A stretch of DNA of 9,583 bases from Methanoregula sp. Its GTDB lineage: Archaea > Halobacteriota > Methanomicrobia > Methanomicrobiales > Methanospirillaceae. Position 1 is the stretch's first letter. The number at the start of each line of letters is the position of its first letter. Both the position numbers and the translations under genes were made by a program. The notes under the pieces are model-generated. The model worked only from the letters and a program-made list of their open reading frames with translations, had not been told where the DNA came from and searched no databases. The stretch lies in assembly GCA_003154335.1 (NCBI GenBank), contig PMDE01000038.1, forward strand, positions 34,588 to 44,170, in the 5' to 3' direction. Below, one piece after another: positions 1-5,533 of this stretch.

Positions 1-579
1 GAGCAGTGCAAGAACCCCAAAGCGGTATCAATTATCATCAAGGGTGGCACTGAGCACGTAGTCGATGAGCTTGAACGTGCAATTCACGATGCACTCCGCG
101 TTGTCGGCGTCGTTGTTGAGGACAAGAAGGTTGTTGCCGGTGGCGGTGCAATTGAGACGGAACTGTCTCTCCGTCTCCGTGAATACGGTGCAACAGTAGG
201 TGGCAGGGCACAGCTCGCCATAGAAGCGTTCGCATCTGCGCTTGAGGTTATCCCACGCACCCTTGCAGAGAACGCCGGACTTGACCCCATCGATATGCTT
301 GTTGCGATCCGTGCAGCGCATGAAAAGGGCAAGAAGACCTACGGCCTGAACGTGTTCGAAGGCAAGGCAGTCGACATGAAGGCAGCAGGTGTCGTTGAGC
401 CACTCCGCGTCAAGACTCAGGCAATATCATCAGCTGCTGAAGCGGCTATAATGATCCTGCGTATTGATGATGTCATCGCATCATCCAAGAGCCATGCACC
501 AGAGGGCGGTATGCCGCCCGGTGGTATGGGCGGAATGGGTGGCATGGGTGGAATGCCCCCCGGAATGGGCGACTACTAA
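1..579 (+). CDS. thsA: Thermosome subunit (group II chaperonin), 3' part
   Basis: The reading frame is open from base 1 to a TAA at 577-579, giving the last 192 residues of a chaperonin that is normally about 540-550 residues long; the 5' part lies outside the window. The product is a subunit of the archaeal ATP-driven double-ring folding chaperone in the cytoplasm. Visible signatures are VVAGGGAIETELS (residues 44-56 of the fragment), the conserved chaperonin segment following the apical domain, then a helical equatorial region with PRTLAENAGLDPIDML and a late DDVIASS. The end is a Gly-Met-Pro-rich tail (GGM repeats closing in GMGDY), typical of thermosomes and resembling the GroEL tail. Which paralogue (alpha, beta, other) cannot be told from the C-terminus, so the symbol is generic. 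Family assignment is secure. Confidence 0.97.
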   Translation, partial: EQCKNPKAVSIIIKGGTEHVVDELERAIHDALRVVGVVVEDKKVVAGGGAIETELSLRLREYGATVGGRAQLAIEAFASALEVIPRTLAENAGLDPIDMLVAIRAAHEKGKKTYGLNVFEGKAVDMKAAGVVEPLRVKTQAISSAAEAAIMILRIDDVIASSKSHAPEGGMPPGGMGGMGGMGGMPPGMGDY

Positions 580-588
580 ATCGTCCTA

Positions 589-617
589 TTTTTTCCCATT
601 TTTTTCGAATGTTTTTT
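589..617 (+). terminator. Oligo-T terminator after thermosome gene
   Basis: Three T-runs (T6 at 589-594, T7 at 599-605, T6 at 612-617) begin ten bases after the thermosome stop codon, with no strong hairpin before them. This fits the U-rich, hairpin-independent termination typical of archaea. Confidence 0.75.
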
Positions 618-978
618 AAAAATCCAATATTCAGTAGTTTCCTGTCATCCCGTAGTGGTTTTATAGCACCATTTGGCCAAAAAGAAGCTATATATCCGGG
701 TGGACTTGTTTTGAAACAGTCTTTGATCCAAGGAACTCTAATTTTATATTTTTTTCTTTCTCGGTATTAGGGGGGTGTTGATCCTCTCTCTCCCCAAAAG
801 GAGCGCACCCAAGGGGAACATCTTCCTGACCCCCACGTATCCTCTAATATCTTTGCCAAAAGGATAGCTAACTATCTGCGTCTGTACATCCCGGGGGATC
901 CCCGACGGCGGGGGTGGAAACACTGATGAAGACCTCATGAGTGGAAGGGTTCTCAAAGGAGCATTTCGAGGGTGCCTG
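618..978. other. Intergenic stretch without a convincing gene
   Basis: About 360 bases separate the thermosome terminator from the terminator of the convergent cupredoxin gene. It contains a TATA-like box at 688-695, a T-rich stretch at 741-759, a short inverted repeat gatag/ctatc (863-867 with 872-876), a 6-base inverted repeat tatcct/aggata (838-843 with 861-866), and a GC-rich stem ccccg/cgggg (900-904 with 909-913, loop acgg) that can extend to 898-915. The minus strand is open from 1022 to 744 (92 codons), but the product is arginine- and proline-rich, matches no family I recognise, overlaps the end of the cupredoxin gene and would be read through its oligo-T terminator, so I do not call it. 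The segment may be a gene remnant or a dispersed repeat. Confidence 0.5.
688..695 (+). promoter_or_regulatory. TATA-like box with no gene after it
   Basis: The sequence ctatatat is preceded by purine-rich aaaagaag, which resembles an archaeal BRE plus TATA box. A start site would be expected near 718-722, but no plausible coding region follows and a T-rich stretch begins at about 741. The core is nearly palindromic, so the strand is uncertain. It could serve a very short RNA, a lost gene, or nothing. Confidence 0.3.
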
Positions 979-984
979 AAAAAA
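979..984 (-). terminator. Oligo-T terminator after cupredoxin gene
   Basis: On the minus strand T6 lies 18 bases after the TGA at 1003-1005 of the cupredoxin gene. The short caaaac just before it gives no strong hairpin. This fits archaeal U-tract termination. Confidence 0.55.
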
Positions 985-1002
985 GTTTTGGTAGTGTCTG
1001 GT

Positions 1003-1524
1003 TCAATAACTGCTAAGGCCACTGTTGGGTGCTTTTACAATAACAGTCCCAAGCATATCAGGATGGTAGGAACTGGTGAACTGAATCGTTGCTTCCGATC
1101 TGCCGAAGGTATAACTCCATTGTGCACCGGGGAGAATATCACCTGAATTAAACTGTCCGGTAAAGTTTCCGATAGCTTTTACTGATTGAACTTTATCATC
1201 GTCATTTATCCAGGTGACCCCGGTGCCCGGCAGTACAGTCAGGTTCGAGGGAACAAATGCGTTATTCCGGATATGAATCGTAGTGACAACCTTACCCGAA
1301 GGTGAGGTGGTTCTTGTTGCTGTTGGAATTGCCGATGTTGCGACAGTGGTCAGTACGGTTGTCGGGAGAGGCGTTGAAACATTAGTAGTTGTTACCATCG
1401 TAGGGATGGTTGTGGGAATGGTGGTAGGAACGGTGGTTGCGGGCGCCTGGACTGCAGGCTGGGTGCATCCCATGAACGCAATAAAAGCGATCAGGAGAAT
1501 AAATAAACCAATGAACTTCTTCAT
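1003..1524 (-). CDS. Lipoprotein with plastocyanin-like (cupredoxin) domain lacking two copper ligands
   Basis: The 173-residue product has a signal peptide with a hydrophobic core (residues 4-18) and a lipobox AFMGC, so Cys20 is the probable lipid anchor on the outer face of the membrane. Residues 21-76 form a Thr/Pro-rich linker, a likely surface spacer and possible glycosylation site. Residues 78-164 read as a cupredoxin of the plastocyanin/amicyanin type, with VTWINDDD and the late HPDMLGTVIV. The usual ligands are His, then C-x-x-H-P-x-M. His154 and Met157 are present, but the position of the first His (normally P-H-T-V) reads V-Q-S-V (Gln113) and the Cys position is Ser151. A normal type 1 copper site is therefore unlikely. 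The fold assignment is fairly firm; the role is unknown (a degenerate electron carrier, or another ligand or structural use). The gene stands alone with its own TATA-like box. Confidence 0.85.
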   Translation of the reverse strand: MKKFIGLFILLIAFIAFMGCTQPAVQAPATTVPTTIPTTIPTMVTTTNVSTPLPTTVLTTVATSAIPTATRTTSPSGKVVTTIHIRNNAFVPSNLTVLPGTGVTWINDDDKVQSVKAIGNFTGQFNSGDILPGAQWSYTFGRSEATIQFTSSYHPDMLGTVIVKAPNSGLSSY

Positions 1525-1544
1525 GAAAAGTAAATAGGTATCAC

Positions 1545-1556
1545 CTTTAATTAAAT
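1545..1556 (-). promoter_or_regulatory. Probable promoter of cupredoxin gene
   Basis: An AT-rich TATA-like box (tttaattaaa on the minus strand) is centred about 27 bases before the ATG at 1524. Transcription would begin at or next to the start codon, giving a leaderless or near-leaderless mRNA. An aggtga further up lies 16 bases before the ATG, too far for a normal ribosome site. Confidence 0.4.
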
Positions 1557-1758
1557 TTACTTACTTGAGTTGAGATTATTTTGAGGGGAATCACTCCAAA
1601 ATATCCTATTGATGTTTAAAATTCCGGTAAGAGTGAATGAAATCTCTCAAAGTACTGTTCGGGTTTGATTCTTTTTTGTTAATGTTTCAGGTACATCCAA
1701 CAAACCGAAACCATAGTGCAGGGGGAATGATTACCTTCTGAATTGACGACAAGGCTCT

Positions 1759-1767
1759 GTTATACTT
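1759..1767 (+). promoter_or_regulatory. Probable TATA box of CxxC protein gene
   Basis: The sequence gttatactt lies about 46 bases before the ATG at 1809, placing transcription start near 1785-1790 and giving a leader of about 20 bases. No clear Shine-Dalgarno motif is seen in that leader. Confidence 0.4.
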
Positions 1768-1808
1768 GTACAACAGATTAATGAACCCGGACACATCCAG
1801 TATTTTCC

Positions 1809-2171
1809 ATGAATGAACGGTTTATTTTCACAAAATTCCGTACTGACTGTTACCATTGCCGTCAGATAGCAGACCAGATTATTAAAGCAGTTCCTTACAA
1901 AGCGGAAGTTGCGTGTGATAACTGCGGAGCAACCCGGGTCTTTGTTCCCCGCATTGAGGATGTCACGTTGCCGGGGACCTTTACACAAATCGGGTGTTAC
2001 GATCTCTGGAATCTTCTTGAAACCGCGGAATGCAGGAACTGCCATGTGACCGGTCCCCACGACCTGACTATTGGCTGCCGGCATTTTACGGTCAGGTGCC
2101 GGAACTGCGGATTCACGCATTTTTACAAGTTCGACGTGGAATACATCGCAAAGGATGAACTCAAAGGATAA
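1809..2171 (+). CDS. Small protein with four CxxC pairs (probable double zinc ribbon), function unknown
   Basis: The 120-residue product carries four CxxC pairs: Cys14/17 (CYHC), Cys36/39 (CDNC), Cys75/78 (CRNC) and Cys97/100 (CRNC), plus single Cys63 and Cys90. The spacing fits two zinc-ribbon-like modules of about 25-30 residues, each built from two knuckles, or possibly other metal binding. No signal peptide or membrane segment is seen, so it is probably cytoplasmic. The regularity of the cysteines makes this frame clearly more credible than the longer minus-strand frame across it. I do not recognise the family. Zinc ribbons of this size occur in archaeal nucleic-acid-binding and transcription-related proteins, but nothing here proves such a role. 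It is a single gene, divergent from the cupredoxin lipoprotein and convergent with the por operon. The ATG at 1809 is the first in-frame start after the TATA box. Confidence 0.8.
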   Translation: MNERFIFTKFRTDCYHCRQIADQIIKAVPYKAEVACDNCGATRVFVPRIEDVTLPGTFTQIGCYDLWNLLETAECRNCHVTGPHDLTIGCRHFTVRCRNCGFTHFYKFDVEYIAKDELKG

Positions 2172-2269
2172 CAGGAAAGAATCCACAGTTCAGGTTTCCT
2201 CACATTGGTGCTTTGGAACGGAATTTAACCCGGGTGAAATGTATGCACCCTTTGTCCGGTTGCAATAAG

Positions 2270-2287
2270 GGAAAAATTTTTGTTTCC
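2270..2287. terminator. Possible terminator with inverted repeat
   Basis: The sequence ggaaa ... tttcc encloses aaaaattttt, giving a short stem with a T5 on either strand. It lies about 100 bases after the CxxC protein gene and also about 88 bases past the por operon, so it could serve either strand. Confidence 0.35.
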
Positions 2288-2344
2288 TTTAAAATAAAAT
2301 TGTGACCTGAAGAGGTACATCCTCCATGGGGTCAGTTTACGCAT

Positions 2345-2350
2345 AAAAAA
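2345..2350 (-). terminator. Oligo-T terminator of por operon
   Basis: On the minus strand T6 lies 24 bases after the TAG of porD (2375-2377), within an AT-rich tail. This fits archaeal U-tract termination. Confidence 0.5.
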
Positions 2351-2374
2351 GATAATTTATAGTAGGGGAACTGA

Positions 2375-2629
2375 CTATTTTTCTTCCCGGATCATGTCAA
2401 TAGCTTTTTTCGGGCATTCATTCGCGCAGATGCCGCATCCCTTGCAGAAAGCAAGGTCAACGATGAGATCAGCGTCGATTGCGTTATCCGGGCAATACAT
2501 CTCACAAAGCCCGCACTGGTTACATTTTTCTTTGTCCACGACGGGTTTGAAAACACGCCAGGTCCCGGTTTTTCCGGCAGCTCCCTGGGTTGGTCTGCTC
2601 ATTGCGAGGCGCTGTTGAACCGGGCTCAT
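2375..2629 (-). CDS. porD: Pyruvate/2-oxoacid:ferredoxin oxidoreductase, delta (ferredoxin-like) subunit
   Basis: The 84-residue product holds two complete [4Fe-4S] motifs: Cys36-x2-Cys39-x2-Cys42-x3-Cys46-Pro and Cys62-x2-Cys65-x2-Cys68-x3-Cys72-Pro. Before them is the segment GKTGTWRVFKPVVDKEKC, which is typical of the delta subunits of archaeal Por/Vor enzymes. It passes electrons from the TPP centre and the beta-subunit cluster to free ferredoxin in the cytoplasm. It is the last gene of the operon; its ATG overlaps the porC stop codon by four bases (ATGA), so translation is probably coupled. Length and motifs are normal for the family. Confidence 0.94.
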   Translation of the reverse strand: MSPVQQRLAMSRPTQGAAGKTGTWRVFKPVVDKEKCNQCGLCEMYCPDNAIDADLIVDLAFCKGCGICANECPKKAIDMIREEK

Positions 2630-3153
2630 AGTTGTATCTCCTGGTATGCCGCTTCTGCTGCCTCGACATTTCGTTCATCGGAAAACATCTCCCGGATTGA
2701 TTTTTTTGCCGAATCAACCGAGATAATGCCCATCTTTGCAAGTGCACCGAGGACTGGTGTATTCAGGATAGGCCCTCCTGCAACAACGAGATTCTCCCTG
2801 AGTGCGATGCCGGTAAGGTCAACATGACTGGAGGAAAACCCGGCGAACTCCTTTTTATGGGTACTGTTGACAAGGACTTTCCCCCCCTCTTTTAATCCCA
2901 GGAGTACATCAACAACATCCATCACGCTTGCATCGAGAACGATGACCATATCTGGTTTTTTTATCTGACTGTAGATCTTTATCGGTGAATCGTCAATCCG
3001 GACGAATGAAACTACCGGAGCACCCCTCCGTTCTGCCCCATAGAACGGGCATGCAGTGGCATACTTCCCGTCATGAATCGCGGAGAGTGCCAGGAGCCGT
3101 GCGGCAGTTACTCCCCCCTGGCCTCCGCGCGAGTGGATGCGGATCTCATACAT
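2626..3153 (-). CDS. porC: Pyruvate/2-oxoacid:ferredoxin oxidoreductase, gamma subunit
   Basis: The 175-residue product has the gamma-subunit hallmarks: RGGQGGVTAARLLA near the N-terminus (about residues 9-22), CPFYGAERRGAPVVSFVR (about 35-52) and a later NTPVLGALAKMGII (about 132-145). In this enzyme family the gamma subunit forms domain III and contributes to coenzyme A binding and subunit assembly. The ATG at 3153 overlaps the end of porA by eight bases, and the stop overlaps porD by four, as expected for a single polycistronic mRNA. The gamma subunit alone cannot separate pyruvate from branched-chain 2-oxoacid specificity. Confidence 0.94.
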   Translation of the reverse strand: MYEIRIHSRGGQGGVTAARLLALSAIHDGKYATACPFYGAERRGAPVVSFVRIDDSPIKIYSQIKKPDMVIVLDASVMDVVDVLLGLKEGGKVLVNSTHKKEFAGFSSSHVDLTGIALRENLVVAGGPILNTPVLGALAKMGIISVDSAKKSIREMFSDERNVEAAEAAYQEIQL

Positions 3154-4258
3154 GACTGTTCACCCCGAACCAGAACTCTTCGCCGATCCGGCGCTTACGG
3201 ATGAAATCCGCAATATCTTCATAGGTGACTTCCTGCCCCCCGAGACCGGCAATTACACTGTACACTCCGGTTTTCTGTTGGGCCTCAATGGATTTTGCAA
3301 GTATGCCCCCAAAGCCGAATGAGTAGTCGCGGTCGATAACCACAATGTCCTTTCCTTTCAGGTTGAGTTTTGGGAACGGACGTAACCAACGAAGCCGGAT
3401 CGAACCTGCTTTTATTCCTTCCTTCCGAAGCAGATCGATTGCAACTTCAGCCTCCTTGCCAAGGGTACCCATTGCCACAATAACCACATCGGCGTCTTCA
3501 CACCGGTAGTCCTCCGTGAAGTCATACTTCCTGCCAAAGCGTCTTTCAAAATCCTTTTCAGTTTCCCTGATTACCTGTACCGAATCACGCATCGACCGCT
3601 CAATCTCCCAGCGGAATTTAAAATGCTGGTCAGGGCCGGTGAGACCCCCATAACCCGCGGGATTTTTCGGATCAATCGCATGGGGAAGCTGCACCGGAGG
3701 AATAAAATCGCCCGTTTCGACGGTATCGAGGGGCTGCATAATGTGGCTCAGTGTGAAACCATCAAGGTTCACCATCACCGGGAGCAGCACGTCGTTGTGC
3801 TCGGCGATGCGAAATGCCATAAGTGTAGCATCATACGCTTCCTGCACTGAGCTCACGTACACCTGGAGCCAGCCGGTGTCACGTTCCTGCATCGCATCAG
3901 TATGCTCTGCCCAGATATTCCAGCCGGGGCCAATGGATCGGTTGACATTAGCCATAACGATGGGGAGTCGTGCACCTGCTGCCCAGTTGGTCATCTCGTG
4001 CATATACAACAGACCATGAGAGCTTGTCGCGGTAAACGTCCGCACTCCGGTGATACTCGCCCCGATACATGCGGCCATCGCAGAATGCTCACTTTCTACC
4101 GGGATGTAACGGCTTTTGAGTTCACCGGAAGAAACAAACTCCGCAATCTGTTCGACAATCTCTGTCTGGGGGGTAATCGGGTAAGCCGCAATGACTGTCG
4201 GTTGAACTTGCTTTACTGCCTCTGCAACTGCCTTGTTGCCGGTCGCAATCTTTTTCAT
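3146..4258 (-). CDS. porA: Pyruvate/2-oxoacid:ferredoxin oxidoreductase, alpha subunit
   Basis: The 370-residue product is of full length for an archaeal alpha subunit. Family motifs are AAYPITPQTEIVEQIAEF (about residues 24-41), VESEHSAMAACIGAS (about 54-68), SSHGLLYMHEM in the TPP/substrate domain, and RDTGWLQVYVSSVQEAYD followed by LPVMVNLDGFTLSH. A transketolase-C-like domain follows, with VVIVAMGTLGKEAEVAIDLLRKEG and IVVIDRDYSFGFGG. With the beta subunit it forms the TPP site where a 2-oxoacid, CoA and ferredoxin are interconverted with acyl-CoA and CO2. In methanogens the main task of the pyruvate enzyme is reductive carboxylation of acetyl-CoA to pyruvate. The motifs fit Por best, but a 2-oxoisovalerate enzyme is not excluded. 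Its ATG overlaps the porB stop by four bases. Confidence 0.92.
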   Translation of the reverse strand: MKKIATGNKAVAEAVKQVQPTVIAAYPITPQTEIVEQIAEFVSSGELKSRYIPVESEHSAMAACIGASITGVRTFTATSSHGLLYMHEMTNWAAGARLPIVMANVNRSIGPGWNIWAEHTDAMQERDTGWLQVYVSSVQEAYDATLMAFRIAEHNDVLLPVMVNLDGFTLSHIMQPLDTVETGDFIPPVQLPHAIDPKNPAGYGGLTGPDQHFKFRWEIERSMRDSVQVIRETEKDFERRFGRKYDFTEDYRCEDADVVIVAMGTLGKEAEVAIDLLRKEGIKAGSIRLRWLRPFPKLNLKGKDIVVIDRDYSFGFGGILAKSIEAQQKTGVYSVIAGLGGQEVTYEDIADFIRKRRIGEEFWFGVNSHV

Positions 4259-5142
4259 GATTCCGCCGCCTCCGCTGACAGTTTCTTAATATTCTTTGCA
4301 AGGTGCTGTCTGAGCAGTTCGAGGGTCTTTGCATCTATACCTTTAAACCGTCCCTGTGGCGCAAGGTAATCCTCAAGAGGTATGGGTTTTTTGATTGCCG
4401 CTTTTGACTGCGGATTGATGGAAAGTTTCCCGTATTCGCGCTCATAGAGCACCCACATGCCGGATTTTACCGCAAGCTTGCCCATTTCAACGGATTTCTC
4501 TGTTGAGAAACGCCACCCGGGGGGACAGGGTGCGAGGACGTGGATAAACGAAGGTCCCCGGAAGGTGAGTGCTTTCTGCACTTTTTTGAAAAGATCCTGG
4601 GGGTAAGCGGCACAGGCAGTTGCCATATAAGGCGGACTATGTGCGGCGATGATCGCATCGATATCTTTCTTCGCATCAGTTTTCCCGGCCGGTGTCGTTG
4701 TTGTCCTGGCACCCATAGGTGTCCCCCCCGACCGCTGCATACCGGTATTACCATACGCTTCGTTATCATAACAGATATAGAGGAAATCGGTGCCTCGCTC
4801 GAATGCCCCGGACATTGCCTGGATGCCGATGTCAAGTGTCCCGCCATCTCCGGCATATACGATTACATTGGTTTTTTTTCCCGTTGCCCGGAATGCGTTT
4901 GACATACCCGAGGCACAGGCGGCGGCAGCACCAAAAGCGATATTGTAAACGGGTACATTGAAAGCCGTATTCGGGTAGATACCCTGTATGACGCTGGTGC
5001 AGCAGGCAGGGACGACAAGAACGGTATCCTGTCCTGCTGCCTTGAGCACATACCGGAGGGTGAGCGCGTCGCTGCACCCGGCGCATGCGGATGTACACTT
5101 CAGCACGAATTCTTCTTTGGGGATTTCTGCGATAGTATCCAA
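4255..5142 (-). CDS. porB: Pyruvate/2-oxoacid:ferredoxin oxidoreductase, beta subunit (TTG start)
   Basis: The 295-residue product is the TPP- and [4Fe-4S]-binding beta subunit. Cluster ligands are probably Cys20 and Cys23 (SACAGCS), Cys47 or Cys48 (VPACCTS) and Cys206 (LAPCPPGW). The TPP/Mg site is seen in YAGDGGTLDIG (96-106) and YDNEAYGNTGMQRSGGTP (125-142). The Gly-His that usually precedes CAGC in this family reads Cys16-Thr17 instead. The frame upstream has no ATG or GTG back to the in-frame TGA, so TTG at 5140-5142 is the best start; it retains the normal PKEEF N-terminus. It is the first gene of the operon, a B-A-C-D order that differs from the porCDAB order familiar from other methanogens. 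A palindromic TATA-like box lies 53 bases upstream of the start. Confidence 0.92.
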   Translation of the reverse strand: MDTIAEIPKEEFVLKCTSACAGCSDALTLRYVLKAAGQDTVLVVPACCTSVIQGIYPNTAFNVPVYNIAFGAAAACASGMSNAFRATGKKTNVIVYAGDGGTLDIGIQAMSGAFERGTDFLYICYDNEAYGNTGMQRSGGTPMGARTTTTPAGKTDAKKDIDAIIAAHSPPYMATACAAYPQDLFKKVQKALTFRGPSFIHVLAPCPPGWRFSTEKSVEMGKLAVKSGMWVLYEREYGKLSINPQSKAAIKKPIPLEDYLAPQGRFKGIDAKTLELLRQHLAKNIKKLSAEAAES

Positions 5143-5147
5143 CTCCT
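5143..5147 (-). promoter_or_regulatory. Shine-Dalgarno motif touching the porB TTG
   Basis: On the minus strand aggag lies directly against the TTG with no spacer. Normal spacing is about 5-8 bases, so this site plus the weak codon suggests low or controlled initiation, or a start different from the one called. Confidence 0.45.
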
Positions 5148-5194
5148 GGTGAAAAGTGACCCAGATAAGAAGCGCGACAACCGATCGCGAATCT

Positions 5195-5202
5195 GTTATA
5201 AC
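5195..5202 (-). promoter_or_regulatory. Probable TATA box of por operon
   Basis: The palindromic gttataac is centred about 56 bases before the porB TTG. Transcription would start near 5170-5174, giving a leader of about 30 bases. It is the best TATA-like box close to porB on this strand; ctttttaag at 5412-5420 is a weaker, more distant alternative. Confidence 0.45.
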
Positions 5203-5273
5203 AAATCATCACGGATCAAGAAAAAAGTATCATATCGGATATGGCGCTGACGAATTGAGCCTCCAGAACCTTT

Positions 5274-5423
5274 CCTCTCGGGAACACTTTCACCCCGCCC
5301 GGTGAGAGGTTTAACCGTACGCTGTTTCAACAAGGTATGTGAGGAGGACGAAAAGCCCCATAAAAGGTGCCTGATCCTCTCGCACATCGCTCCTCCCGAC
5401 CTCTCAAAACCTTAAAAAGAAAC
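5274..5423. ncRNA. Candidate structured RNA between por and khtT (strand unclear)
   Basis: The 390 bases between porB and khtT have no credible gene but carry many matched inverted repeats. Nested or adjacent stems are cctctc/gagagg (5274-5279 with 5304-5309), gtttc/gaaac (5324-5328 with 5419-5423), aaggt/acctt (5332-5336 with 5409-5413) and atgtg/cacat (5337-5341 with 5383-5387). The last continues inward as ag/ct and agga/tcct (5345-5348 with 5375-5378) with small bulges, ending in gc..cc/gg..gc around an ataaaa loop (5360-5365). On the plus strand a T-rich stretch follows at 5448-5467; on the minus strand T6 lies at 5221-5226. It matches no RNA family I recognise, and no tRNA arms are present. 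It could be a small RNA on either strand or a DNA-level regulatory region. Confidence 0.35.
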
Positions 5424-5447
5424 CCTGTAACATCTTACATTTCCAAC

Positions 5448-5467
5448 TTTTATTTTCGTTTGTTTTT
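5448..5467 (+). terminator. T-rich stretch after the candidate RNA
   Basis: Four T-runs (4, 4, 3 and 5 bases) fall within 20 bases, the pattern of archaeal U-tract termination for plus-strand transcription from the 5274-5423 element. It lies upstream of the khtT TATA box, so it would separate that transcript from khtT. Confidence 0.35.
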
Positions 5468-5507
5468 CGCGATGAACAGATACGTCGATGCATCCTGCTA
5501 CATATCA

Positions 5508-5515
5508 TAATATAT
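5508..5515 (+). promoter_or_regulatory. Probable TATA box of khtT-khtU operon
   Basis: The sequence taatatat within an AT-rich block is centred about 22-23 bases before the ATG at 5534, and no Shine-Dalgarno motif lies between. This predicts a leaderless transcript starting at or near the ATG. Confidence 0.6.
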
Positions 5516-5533
5516 TTTAGGATCATTTTTCTA

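Noticed and set aside
490..570. Tandem ggtatgggcgga-type repeats as a repeat element
   Set aside because: They encode the Gly-Met tail of the thermosome, a normal feature of the family.
744..1022. Minus-strand 92-codon frame as a real gene
   Set aside because: It overlaps the end of the cupredoxin gene, crosses its T6 terminator, shows no clear ribosome site of its own and has no recognised motif; kept only as a finding about the DNA segment.
1781..1816. Tiny upstream reading frame (11 codons) overlapping the start of the CxxC protein gene
   Set aside because: No ribosome site precedes it, it lies at or before the predicted transcription start, and short chance frames of this size are common.
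1731..2186. Minus-strand open frame of 151 codons opposite the CxxC protein
   Set aside because: The plus-strand frame has four well-formed CxxC pairs, a TATA box and sensible composition; the minus frame shows no recognisable domain and is its shadow.
3902..4369. Plus-strand open frame of 155 codons across the porA/porB junction
   Set aside because: It lies opposite two clearly identified oxidoreductase genes and has no recognisable domain.
5196..5387. Minus-strand 63-codon frame upstream of porB
   Set aside because: Odd composition, no motif, and it runs through the inverted-repeat region and over the por TATA box.
5250..5430. A tRNA or a known stable RNA (RNase P, SRP) in the por-khtT gap
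   Set aside because: No T-arm motif or acceptor stem is found, and a fleeting likeness of gagaggaaagg to an RNase P signature does not extend beyond a few bases.
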